Program-made: the position numbers and the translations under genes
Notes under the pieces: generated by a model
Seen by the model: the letters and a program-made list of their open reading frames with translations, nothing else
Databases searched by the model: none
Told to the model about the DNA's origin: nothing
Part shown: positions 50,875-61,627 of the stretch, in pieces
Layout: each line of letters begins with the position of its first letter
Position numbering within the stretch: position 1 is the first letter of the stretch
Origin: Euglena gracilis
Taxonomy: Eukaryota; Euglenida; Euglenophyceae; Euglenales
Assembly (NCBI GenBank): GCA_039621445.1
Contig: CP154957.1
Span: 248,001-312,000 of the forward strand
Reading direction: 5' to 3'
Length of the DNA: 64,000 nt

Positions 50875-51862
50875 AACTGAACAAAAATGACCATTTATGA
50901 CGGTCGGACTACCCCCCCCCCCCGAACACACAGGTCAGGGGAACAACGAGCAGCAAAAGAAAGAGAACACATAAAAGAGGATCTTTCAGGGAAGAGATGA
51001 AACAGTGAAACATTTTTTCAATTAAAGCTTTGACTTTTTGTTGAGGATCTCATCTGATTTATCTAATTTAGCGTGATGACTACGATTGTGTATGTGGGAT
51101 ATTACTTATTGGCAAACCAGATGGTTGTATTTTGTGGGTGAAAAAGAGAGGCAACAATCTTTCCTTGATGGACAGATGATGTGAATCAATGACGGCCAAT
51201 CATGCAAAAGAAAACGAGTTCTTAACCCAAAATTTGCCCTGGCCAGCCCTTATCCATCTCAATTTTTTTGCCCATTTTTGGGCATTTTTGCACCTCCAAA
51301 AATAAAAAAAACAAATTCGTTACCCTCCAGCCGAACTTCAGGCAGCTGGAAAAAAACTCCTCAATGTGGGGATCCTGGGCCGAAAAAAGGTTGTCGCAGG
51401 GGGTTACCCAAAGACCCCCCCCCCTTAGTTGCACTAAGGCTTCTTGTCTGTTTATGGCCGGCGCTAACTTCGCTTCTGGCCCAGCTTGCTGTGTGGTGAG
51501 TGGCCAGGTACCCCTTACACCAGTGCTCCCCCCTCCCGGCCGGGTTCAGCTCAGAGGCTGGAAAATTTGGGCTGGCTGGGAAAAGGCTGCTGGCTGACCC
51601 CATAGGGGTCCCAGGCTGGAGCTGGGCCCACCCGCGGTCAAACCAGGTGCCAAAAAAAATCAAAATTGCAAGAATGTTCAAAAAAGCTACCAATTATCCA
51701 AAAAAACAACGATTTTTTTGACCCCAAAATGTTCTGGACAACGTTTTCCCGACCCATTTTCGACCTATTTTTGTACCCCCGAAAGCGAAAGTGACCAGCC
51801 TATGACCCTGTCCTCTGGTTTTCCTACACCCTCGCTCACCTCGCGCCTGGTCAGCGATGCTG

Positions 51863-52560
51863 CCCGTGGCTTAGGCTAGGCGTTGAGCAGGGGTGGTTGA
51901 TGCCCACATCAATGGCCCAGGATGCTACGCCTGACCAGTGGGGGAGGAAGATGTCGGCATCCCTCTTTTGGTCGGCAGCCACCGAGATCTCTAGTGCGTG
52001 TGGGATTCCTCGGGCCTGCAGCTGGGATCCAAGGAAATGCTGCACCCGGTGGTGACGCTCCCACAGTTTGTTTTTGTGACAACATAGGGCGTGGTCCCCG
52101 AAGGGATCAACCACCTGGCCGCAGCCGAGGGGGCAAGGGGAACCAGCTAGACTGAGGGGAATGTTGGGCAACCCCAGGTGCCACTTCAGCATGAGGCGGA
52201 AGGAAGCTCCGTTGATGGCAAACCCAGCCGCCTTAGATGGGCTGGCCCCAATCCAGCTTGAGCAGATAGAACTGCTTTGGTGCTCAAAGCGGACAAGGTC
52301 CCGATCATTGAGGGCAGACAGGAAGGCCGGGCGGGCAGCCTGGCGTAGCTGTTCACTCCACCACGCCTGGTAGTGGTGGGAGGTGTCCTCGAGGCTCAAG
52401 GAACTACCTCCGATCCATTTCCGTACTGGCTCGAATGCGTCCCAAAAATCCGTTTCCATCCATCCGCCCTTTGGGCAGCTGGAAATAACAAATAAATCTC
52501 GTTGATGGGGGAGGAGGGTCCGGGGAAACAGGCTGCTGGCTGGCTGGACCCCCACCCAGG
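51863..52560 (-). pseudogene. Non-LTR retrotransposon (LINE) C-terminal fragment
   Basis: On the minus strand the frame contains SWIGASPSKAAGFAINGASF, RLMLKWHLGLP, then a zinc knuckle CPLGCGQVVDPFGDHALCC (about 52145-52090). Next come WERHHRVQHFL and KRDADIFLPHWSG with AIDVGINHP. The spacing K/R-x-D followed by a downstream Asp fits the restriction-like endonuclease end of some LINE polymerases. In such elements this part nicks the target DNA. The reverse transcriptase core is missing upstream and the frame is lost after NHP. It lies just 3' of the glycosyltransferase gene on the same strand, possibly an insertion into its 3' part. Confidence 0.6.
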
Positions 52561-52751
52561 GGGTTAACATTTCTTAAACAACGCCTGGGGTGGCTGGACC
52601 CTCCCGGAGGGGGGGGGTCCAGGCAAGCTTAAATGAAGCCCTGACCACAAATATGCAGCCAAAGTGGTGGTTGTCCGATGGACACTGGCTTGAGAGGAGT
52701 TAAACACCAAAAAATGATGAAGTAACATCACCACTGGCCGGGCACTCGCAC

Positions 52752-54581
52752 CTGGTCTGTCGCGCGGCGCGGCACCTCCGGGTTGGTCAGCAGGTGCTCC
52801 AGCACCGCCTGCAGCCAGGCCCGGGCGAACGCTGTGGGCCGGACGAAGTACAGCCCGCCACATGTCACGAAGCCCCACCGGCTGTGGAGGTGGGCCGGGG
52901 CCAGGGTCCCCTGCGAAAACTTCATGTGGGCGGTGGCGTTGGTGAAGAAGAGGGGCAGCGGGTTGCGGGTCCACACGGCGTCGGTGTCGCTGTGGATGAA
53001 TGGCACGCCGACCTCCGCCAGGTTGCGCAGCACGATGTGCCGAGCGTACCTGTGTGGGGCACGGCGCTGCGAATGCGACGCACGGGGGTACCAGCCGACA
53101 GGGAGTGCAGGCAGGAGGGGGTGGCGTGGGACACCAGAGAGCGGCAAACTGCTTCATGTACACGCCGAACGTCGGGATGCCTCGCTGCAGCAGCCGACGC
53201 CAGGGCAGCGCACAGTCCCTCACCCCATGACGTCACCCCTCGGTCCAGAATAGCAGCAACCTGTCCCACTCCAGCCCCCACCCCACAATGCCCTGTGCAT
53301 GACTTTGTCTCCTCGTCGATGGCGAAGATGCAGTAATTAGGGGCAGGTGGAGGGGAATAAGACCGTCCCAGGCAACTGCCTCCCCAGCTGTCCCCCTCCC
53401 CTCCCCCTGCTCACGGATGCGAAGCCGATGCAACGCCACCAGCCAGTTCATGAAGACGTCCGCGTACCTGTGTGCGGGGGAGATTCAGTCGATGGCACTG
53501 TCCACCCGCACCAAAACCGACCCACCTCCTCCAAAAAAGGCATGCTGCTCTCCAGGCAAATATGGCATGCTGCTCTCCATCCAACACGTTGCAAATAAAG
53601 CGCAAGCTTCCCCTTCGTTCACTGCCCCGTCCATGAACAGATCGGACGTGTGTGCTTGTGCGCATGCACGTCCATCCTCCTGCATTTCTTGGCGTGGGAA
53701 GCACCTCAGATTTGCAAAAGTCACAATTGCCAAACCGCTGGGGTCCTTCTCTGTAACAGGCCTCAACGCCTCCAGAAGTGCCTGCCGATCAACTGCAAAT
53801 GTAAATCGGTACGTTACCTCCACCTGGGTAACCTGGAAAAAAAAGACACGGTGAATGGACTCGCACATTATTCTTTCACTATTTTAAAAAAAATACAATT
53901 TGTTTGTGAGTGAATCGCTAGTCAAAAATATCCCCAATGGTTCAACACAAAATGCAGATGCATGGAAAAAAATTACAGCATTCAAGTGGCAGAAATAAAA
54001 CTGGACTGACTTGGTAAATATGAAAGCACACCCAGGTATATGATACGACATCCGTCGGCTTCGAAGACATGTCCGTCATCATGTAGTACTCTGTTTCCTT
54101 GTCTGGTGGGAAAGACGGTGCCCTCTTCAAATAATGGATGTAAGGAGCATATCCAGACCAGTTCTGAGAGGCCGAAAGAGATGTGGAAATCAAACAGGAA
54201 GATGGAATGTGTGAGGGGGAGGAGGGGGGGGGTACCCACTGTGAAACAATACTACTCCATCTGCATTCTGAATGGTATTATGCGAAATATCCGATTTCGA
54301 AGAAGGTTGATTGGATGGGATTGCAGTAAAATGGCATACTGTTGTGCAATTTTTTGGTTGCCCAGTCGCCGTTCCTTCTATCCAGCCTTTTTTGATCTGC
54401 TAACAAAAAGGAAAGGGCCAGCCTGATGGGTGGACTGCAGTTTGCTTTGCACCTTCTCGAAAAGAGGGCCCTGCGGGTCGATGTCCTCGGCGATAGTGGG
54501 CAGGGGATGACCCGCACCACCCCAGCGCGACGGAGTCTCAGAGACATTCTGCATTTCCTCTGGCAGGCTTCCTTGGATTCT
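52752..54581 (-). CDS. Glycosyltransferase family 77-like (nucleotide-diphospho-sugar transferase), partial, at least six exons
   Basis: The clearest host gene. Minus-strand exons with GT-AG borders: 54581-54453 (IQGSLPEEMQ...PLFEK), 54163-54032 (NWSGYAPYIHYLK...VVSYTW), 53832-53705 (VTQVEVTYRF...GLAIVTFANL), 53467-53415 (YADVFMNWLVALHRLRI), one around 53320 (NYCIFAIDEE, acceptor unclear), one ending at 53135 (RRLLQRGIPTFGVYMKQFAA), and 53049-52752. Phases agree at every joint tested: 0 after the first two, AG|G before Tyr, and TG|G forming Trp. The last exon carries the DxD site HSDTDAVWTRNPLPLFF (about 52980), which binds the metal and sugar nucleotide, then WGFVTCGGLYFVRPT and RRATDQ. GT77 enzymes add arabinose or galactose to Golgi glycoproteins in plants and algae. 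A donor at 52751 shows that at least one more exon existed; none was found before the LINE fragment. The true start is upstream and unknown. Confidence 0.7.
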
Positions 54582-54599
54582 CTGGAATAAAAAGATGAG

Positions 54600-55069
54600 C
54601 TGTCCCAAACTTTTGTTCAACCACAGCTCGATGGAGGAATAGCAAAGCCTGGTCGAGTTTCCGGAAGCAAAATGTGGACCGATCTGAACCAGGATCCGCC
54701 AATCATAATTTATGTAAAGAATGTGGAGGGGGATTCAGTCCAGGAGAGGTAGCATGCGACAGCCCCCCACAAAACATTGCACGGCCAAAAATGATCTCCC
54801 CAGCAAAAGCCACAAGATTTCCTGGAGATTTGCCCAGTTTTTTTCTGCCCCTATCCAAAATGCACACTTTTTAAGACCCCTGGGGGGACTCACAAAAATT
54901 GGACTGTCTGAGCACTTACCAAACATTTTCCGGCACTTCGCGTCGAAACCCCTACCTGGGCCTCTGGCGTGGGTACCCAGACCCGGGAGGGTCTGGCCAG
55001 GATCCACCCTCCCCTGATGGCCTGACCTGGTTTTGCTTTCAGAATAAACTTGGCAGCGTGCATTCAAAA
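54600..55069. other. No gene recognised
   Basis: This interval may be an intron of the GT77-like gene. CCTGGGGGGACTC and GGGTACCCAGACCC palindromic blocks occur, but no exon with convincing borders. Confidence 0.3.
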
Positions 55070-55071
55070 TA

Positions 55072-55232
55072 CCCCCCCCCCCCCGATCTTGTCCCATGCC
55101 CTGGCTAATGCTGGCCCGGGTATGGGACAAGATCGGGGGGGTACGAGATCGAGGGTCAACAAACATCCTGTAGCGGACCCCCGGCCCGGACCCTTGGCGG
55201 GGTATGGGGCAAGATCGGGGGGGGGGGGGAGT
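55072..55232. mobile_element. TA-flanked C-tract element (GATCTTGTCCCAT subfamily)
   Basis: A C12 run, then GATCTTGTCCCATGCCC (55072-55100), pairs with GGGTATGGGACAAGATC and a G run at 55119-55141, followed by TA at 55142-55143. A further GGGTATGGGGCAAGATC and G run ends before TA at 55234-55235. TA precedes the left end (55070-55071). It is either a 70-bp element with a duplicated right arm or a 161-bp one. Confidence 0.65.
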
Positions 55233-55426
55233 AACGTTTGGTGGACCTGGATGGAGGGAGAGCTGATCCGCAGCCTAGGCAGATGGGGCACCTCCCATTC
55301 AAACAAACTCAAATATTGAACGCTGCCATTGACTCATTCTCTCTCGCTCTCTTATATGGACACAAAGATGTCAGCATGCATGCACAGATGCAGGTGAGCA
55401 TGCATGTCTTGACATACAGAAGTGTG

Positions 55427-55430
<4 letters not shown>

Positions 55431-55490
<60 letters not shown>
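55431..55490. repeat. (CA)n tract
   Basis: Nearly pure CA repeats, about 30 units, followed by ACACAC-rich sequence to 55530. Confidence 0.95.
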
Positions 55491-55491
<1 letters not shown>

Positions 55492-55662
55492 CTCACACAC
55501 AACTCACATCCACAAACTCACACACACACAGCAACCCTTTAAGCTGGGATGTCTCGCAAATATGAAAATTAAACAAAAAAAACTGAAGTGTATTCGTTTT
55601 AAAATAATATCTGTTTTGCGATGGCCCACGGATGACCTGCAAAAGCATTAAAGAACGCTCAC

Positions 55663-55778
55663 TTCTCTCCCAGCAGGCAGGAAACATTCAGCAAATCCTG
55701 AAGTGTGCTGCTCAGGTTGCGACCCATAGAGGGGTTGTTGTGCGAGACATCCACAAGCAGCCTTGTGGCATCTTCCGG
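55663..55778 (-). CDS. Candidate exon upstream of the GT77-like gene
   Basis: The minus-strand frame PEDATRLLVDVSHNNPSMGR then NLSSTLQDLLNVSCLLGE is bounded by AG (55780-55779) and a strong donor GTGAGC (55662-55657). It is protein-like and lies upstream on the strand of the GT77-like gene, so it may be an earlier exon. Its phase (2 at the donor) requires at least one more exon before 54581. Confidence 0.35.
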
Positions 55779-55789
55779 CTACTTCCAGG

Positions 55790-57000
55790 CTTGCACTTCA
55801 GGGTTCGAATGCAGAGCATTCCCCTCCAAGAGAGGGGAAAAAACAACAGCAAAGCAAAGCAGGGAAAGCCAGGCCTGCCATCTGCAGTGTAGGCAGGGCG
55901 GCCTTCAGCCAGCAGTAGCTTAGCCTCCCCGGCAGGGAGGACTGGGGTGAACGTTTGTAGGGCGTTGCCGCCAACCCCCTCCACCGGGGGGGGGGGGGGG
56001 CAACATGGACCCTCGAAAACGCGACACCAAAAAAAAAACACAAGAATCCAAAATAAGTGTAAAGAAACCGCAAAAAAAGCAAGATGCATGTAAATTCTTT
56101 GGGAGCTCCCCTGGGATGCCCACTTTCTGCTGGAGATGACTTACAAAAATTTCCACCTCCGCTGGGGAAATTTCATTTATACAAAAATGTAGATTTGACA
56201 AAAAAAAATGGGGGAAATGACGAAAAAAAGTTGACAATTGGTATCAGGGGAAAATCAAAGGCAAAATGAGCGATTTCTCATAATAAACAATTTTCCAGAA
56301 AACCGCTAAAAAACCAACAACAACACAAAAGAGCTCCCCCCCCAAACGCTTTAACAAAATTGAAAAGGGGGAAAAAACAACACACATTTGGCTCCACTGC
56401 CTCCACATTGCAACGTGCTTTCCCCAAACACACATGAGGTCAATCACGGCATTTTTTTCTCTGGGACGACTGAGGATGTGAGGAGGAGGGTGTTCAGAAA
56501 ATTGTGTCCAACCGAACAAACTGAGCAATAGCACCACGATGATGAGGAGCAAAGCATATGGACTCATATTCAGTCATAGGGTAAAGCGGGAGGATGCTTC
56601 AGCATCCCTTCGCCAAGAAAGCTATTGTGAAAAGCATACAATTATCCAACATGACTGCGTGACGGAATATAGAATGGTGTGGCAGCCACCTGCAGCCTCA
56701 ACCAATTCAGTTCAATTCAACTCACTTGCCTCATTGTTTGGTATGAACAAATTTTCAAGAAACTCATTTACTCAGGGGAGAAAGCCAAAGGTGGCTTTCC
56801 GAACCACCAAAAATGGCCAAATTGCCTTCAAGTTTTTGGGTTACTGGGAGGTCACCGTGGGGGTGAACCCCCACAACCCCCCAAAGGTCTCAACGTCATC
56901 CTCACCCCCCAAAATGGCCAAAAAGAACTTTTTGGGAAAGTTTGGTTCACCCCCCCCATGAAAGTGGCCATTTCCTTCCGCGCCTCAGGCAAAAATTTAG
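55790..57000. other. No recognised gene
   Basis: Holds a C/G run pair at 55975-55995 and A-rich stretches. Open frames on both strands carry no motif. 56870-56960 is C-rich with CCCCAAAATGGCC words. Confidence 0.35.
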
Positions 57001-57115
57001 ACCGGCGTTTGAGGCGCCGGGTCCGGCGTCCCCCCCCACGGGTTTTCTGGAAGCCGGTTCTATCCGAAAACCCGAGGTTGGGGATGCCGGTTCTGTCCAA
57101 AACCTGGCGTCCGGT
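57001..57115. repeat. ACGCCGG palindromes
   Basis: GGCGTTTGAGGCGCCGGGTC and GATGCCGGTTCTGTCC blocks, the module of 13436-13570 with changes. Further copies are at 57625-57760, 58420-58460, 58705-58760 and 63955-64000. From 57116 to 57340 nothing else was recognised. Confidence 0.7.
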
Positions 57116-57339
57116 ATGGGACTGTATTTTGTGCCAAAAAAATGCGCCAATGTGCCCCCAGAAACGAAATCTCCTTGGCCGAAGAGAGATAAGAGGCACA
57201 ATAGCTGAGTGCACAAACATCATGGATCAGTGGCGGCAAGCGTTTTGCAGTTTCTGAGGTGGGGGGAGGATTGCTAGGCATACAGGTTGCCACAGCCGCA
57301 GCTATTACAGGGCAAAACATATTGTTGGCAAGGAAACAC

Positions 57340-57610
57340 ATTACGGAAATTTTGGATGGACCCTGCTGGGATTTTTCAGAATTACAGTTGGGAAATTTTG
57401 GCTGGACCCCCCCTGGGTTTTTCCAGAATTATGGTTGGGAAATTTTGACTGCATGCCCTATGTCTTTTCGGAATTAGGGTTGGGAAATTTTGGCCGGAGC
57501 CCCCCTGGGTTTTTTTTTAGAAATACGGTTGGGGAATTTTGGCTGGCCCCCCCTGGGTTTTTTCAGAATCTTTTGTTAAATGTTGGCTGGACCCCCCTGG
57601 GTTTTTTCTG
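57340..57610. repeat. About 55-bp tandem array, GGTTGGGAAATTTTGGCTGG units
   Basis: Five units carrying GGACCCCCCTGGGTTTTTTC between them. A second array of four units lies at 58470-58665. Confidence 0.85.
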
Positions 57611-57859
57611 ATACGAAAACTGTGTCCAGAACGCCGGTTCGGGCATGAAACCGGCGTTCTGGGGCACGGTTTCACTCCTGAACTGGCGTTCTGAGCACAG
57701 TTGTTGAAACCGTGGATTAGGGGCTCTGGCTTCACGCCCAACCCGGCGTTCAAGGAATCGCGGCCAATTTCGTCCTAAATACCCAGTTTCTGAACATTTT
57801 TGAGCATTTTTGGGCTCCTTTGAGCTCATAGCCATGTCCATCGGCCGATTGAAGTTTTC

Positions 57860-58210
57860 ATATATCTGATGCTATGTTACCCATCAATCGAAAGCTCTTC
57901 TCAAAGGCTTTTGACAGATGGCCACAGGATTCAGCCATAATGCACACAGCGTTTATTTTCAGCGATCGTGTATTCCAAAATTTGACATCTTAATCTGTGA
58001 AATCCCACACCTCAGGTGCCATACGGCATATAATCAATCAAAAGCTCTCCCTCCCCAAGACTTTTCGCTTGGTACCCACAAACTCAGCCCCACTGCACGC
58101 GCCCTGAAAATCGCCGATCGCATGTTCCGACCCTTTTTTCGCAAATTCCAAATTCCACTGTTTACCTGCCATGTTGCCCCTTGATCGATAGCCCTTCAGG
58201 CTTTCAGCAG
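57860..58210. repeat. 147-bp satellite, three units
   Basis: The anchor TCRAAAGCTCT or TCGATAGCCCTTC recurs at about 57887, 58036 and 58183, with GATCG-TTCC blocks in each unit. The frame from 57918 is satellite read-through that resembles the minus-strand frame at 20-256. Confidence 0.75.
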
Positions 58211-58469
58211 ATGGCCTTAGATTTCAGCCGTGCTGCATGGTATTCTATTTCAGAAATTACCCAAATTTGGCCAAATGGAAATTGTTGCACAAAATACCCC
58301 AAATTCTGGCCAAATACATCCCAAAAACTGCTCAGATATGATTGCCACATGTCTGCAAACCATTTTGGACACTTTTTGACACTTTTTATTTTGGGTCCCC
58401 TGGACGCCATCTTCCCGCCCGAACCGGCGTTCTGGACGCCAGTTTGGGCATGAAGCCAGACCCCAATAC

Positions 58470-58665
58470 ACGGTTTCAGAAATACGGCTGGGAAATTTTG
58501 GCTGGACCCCGCTGGATTTTTTTTCCAGAAATACGGTTGGGGAATAGGGCTGGAACCCCCTTGGCTTTTTCAGAATTTGGGTTGGGAGATTTTATGTTTG
58601 AACCCCCTGGGTTTTTTCCAGAATTAACTTTGGGAAATTTTGGCTGGACCCCCCTGGGCCAAATG
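58470..58665. repeat. Second array of GGTTGGGAAATTTTGGCTGG units
   Basis: Four degenerate units with CCCCCTGGGTTTTTTCCAGA between them. Confidence 0.8.
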
Positions 58666-58760
58666 GGGAACACAAGTGCACGTGTTTCTAAGTGCTCCCT
58701 GGCCCGAAGGGAGAATGCCGGTTCTGTCCTGAACCCGGTGTCCCTGAAACGCCGCTTTAA

Positions 58761-61117
58761 ACAAATCCTGACAATAATAGAGTGCAAATAGCTGACCCTG
58801 CAAACAACCCCAGATGACAACTCCTTAGACGGATCAACGAGGCATGATGTTTTTTGAAAAAAATCTGCGGTTCCCAAGCACGTTTCATACTTTCTGGCCG
58901 CGCACTGTCTGTGGAGGGGAGACACCGATCCATGAAAAGGACAAGACCGCGCAATATTCAGTGGCATTTGGGCCTGATTCCCCAGTTTTTCACCTCCCCC
59001 TGGTGCCCACCAGGCCGATGCACCCCGCAGGGCAAACACTGAAAATGAGGCAAGTTCATGTCCCCCGTGGAGTTGTGGCTCGGTGGTGCAGGGGCGGGCC
59101 AAGACGCAAGGTTCAGGCCATGCTGCCAGCGGGGAACGTCTCTGCCAAAATATGCTCATTTCATTTCACGACAAGCACTCTTCACACAACATACTCCTTC
59201 AAATGTTGTGTCATTCCTGAAAAAGGCATTTAGATTTGATGACGCAGGGTTCCATGTGGGATAATTTAAGAGAAGGCAGGAAATCAAAAGGCTGGTTTGA
59301 AACCCCGCTGAAGCATCACCTCAGAGAGACCCTGGCAAAGAACAAAGAGGTCTTGGTCCGCCGTGCTTCCAACCAAATCTCGCATTGTTTTGCCTGCTGC
59401 TTCAACCAGGCTGCGTTTCCCCCATCTTTTGCCCCGGAGGGCAGTGAACACTGTCCCCAAGCCTGCTCAACGCTTCGGCTGTCTTGTTTGGGAACTGTGG
59501 TTCCCAAAGTGTGCTGTCCAGCTGCATAAATTGCATCAGGGAGGGGAGCCGTTTTCGGCATTTTTTTTCACCCCAAAATAAAATGTCCATTGGTAACTCA
59601 TAGAAACTGGGAAGGATGAGGAACCAAACACCGGTCCTGTGAAGAACTTTACAGCAGCAAGACGAAGGGGCATGCACTCTGGAAAAGAGATTCGGATGTT
59701 GAATGGGATTGCAGTGATGCGGTTTCTGTTTCAACTTGCAAAAGCAGGGTGGATGGTGGAAAAACACTTGCGTGGGATGGACAACAGTGGTCCTACGGTC
59801 TGGGTATTTCCTTGTGGGCCGCTTCCACTTCTCAATCCACTGTCTACAACCTTCCTTGTTGCCCTGCACATGTGAATGGGGGCCTCCTGCCCCAATCGCA
59901 ATGGCAGAACAGAGAAGCACATGGAGAGATGCATTTCTCCCGCGGTAATGAGTTTTGTCCATCACCAGACAACCATCACAGAGTGATTCGACGGATCCTC
60001 CGAGCTTCCCAGCGCGCCATGGTGCACAAAACAAGAGTCAAACAAAAGGCGATCCCAATAGAACTGGCTGCCTCCCACATGAGCAGATTCACCTACTTGC
60101 CGTCTGATATCCCTTGGAAGCCCTTTCGGCTGAAAGCCAAAGAGCAAGAATTTGTAATGTTTCAAATGGTCAGGCTGAGCAACAACACAAATATTATCTC
60201 AGCCCCAGCCTTCACCACCAAAAACAATGCAAAATATCCAGCAAAATCTTTGAGATTCTGGATTTCATACGAGAGATCTTTATTTGATGAGCACATTGAA
60301 AGTCATTGGAGAAAAGTGATCCATATTTTAATGGACAAAAAGTAAAAATTCAAATTTGGGAACCGTGGTTCCTATTTTTTTGTTTAACAAGAATGGCCCA
60401 GATTGTGTCAGGAGCCCATGCTCTCTTAGAAAGGAAAAGGGGGGGAAGGGGAAATTGTTTGTACCATAAGAAGACCGAATGGCAAAAAAAACTTTACAAG
60501 AGGGGGGCAGGGTCACAGGGGGGCATGGGGGGAGTCACGGGGGAAGAAATGGGCGTTCGCAGCAGCTTTGCAGAATTGTCAAAAAGGACAAAAAATGCTG
60601 GAAATTTTCTTTAGACTTGGCGTTTCCTCAAACTTCTGGGGTCCCGAATCCGGGTCACTGCGGGTCGGGTCACGGGTTCACAGGGGAGGGGGGTTACGGG
60701 GACGACACCACCAAAGGCTTGCAGCACCCGGAAAATTGGAGGCCTTGGTGCGCTTAGTTGTGGAGTATCCCATAAAATTTGTATGAAATGAGATTCAAAG
60801 GCGCGTGGTCTTACTCCGGTCGCCTTTGTTTGGGCCCTTGTCTTGTCTTCAAATGTGGTCTGTACATTTTAGTTTGGACTCCAGGAGATGAACGGCTGCA
60901 TGTGTTTTGTGTCTTTTGATGAGTGAAACGAGATTTGCCTGTTGTCAACTTGTAATCCTAATTTTGAATTTGGGTACAACTGGCTACAGACCTTGGAGAA
61001 TTAAGCAAATTCTTGTTTTTTTTGGGTCTGGGGCCAAAAAAAAAAACGAGAAGAAATATGTTGCCTAACAAAGGCAACCATTTTAAATCCTACCAGCATC
61101 CATGACGACGCTAAGCG
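58761..61117. other. No recognised gene; one 198-codon plus-strand frame
   Basis: The frame at 59749-60345 (plus) ends in SLRFWISYERSLFDEHIESH and is moderately protein-like. An overlapping minus-strand frame at 59402-60034 is of similar length, so neither is convincing. GGGTCACGG-type words at 60505-60545 and 60655-60700 resemble the GGGGGT-ended family, without identifiable ends. Confidence 0.3.
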
Positions 61118-61570
61118 TTGAATGGCTGGCACATTTTGGATACTGGACAGCAACATGAAATCTTGATTGGAGCAAAATCAGCAAAGCTACAACTGCACAG
61201 GTGCGCAATGGGGAAGAGGCTTCAAACCAAACCAACCAAGGTGGATGGCCCATGCCAGGTTGTCACCCCTCACTGTGATAGCAAAATTGGTACTGTAATA
61301 AAAACTGTTATTTTCTCTTTATGGATGCAGCGGTCCCAAAACGTGATGGAATGTCAAAAATTAAAACCACGTTCCCCAAAGACTGATGAGAGAAACTTTG
61401 GTGTATGTCCAACATGCAACTTTTCTTTGAGCCCTGGGGCTCACATGGTCTGACTCTTTGGGGGTGTTGGGGGCGTGGGAGGGACGCGGGGGGGGGGGGG
61501 GGGGGGGGGGGGGCGCAGGGGCACCACCATTCTGGGTACCATGCTGATGTTTTTTTGAAAAGGTTTTCTT
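61118..61570. other. Short frame, then inverse GCGTCCC module
   Basis: A 111-codon plus frame (61118-61453) has an Arg/Lys/Cys-rich composition and no motif. It is followed by GGGGGTGTTGGGGGCG, a G run and CACCACCATTCTGGGT, the inverse of the module at 10000-10080. Confidence 0.3.
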
Positions 61571-61627
61571 TAAAAAAGCTACAAAAAATGTGTTTTTTTT
61601 ATAATAAAAAACTGGCAAAAAAACGGG

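Noticed and set aside
57918-58184. ORF resembling the minus-strand frame at 20-256
   Set aside because: The similarity is due to the 147-bp satellite; related units elsewhere have stops and shifts.
59402-60345. Overlapping ORFs of 210 (minus) and 198 (plus) codons
   Set aside because: Both strands are open over the same bases, no motif or splice logic supports either, so neither is called as a gene.
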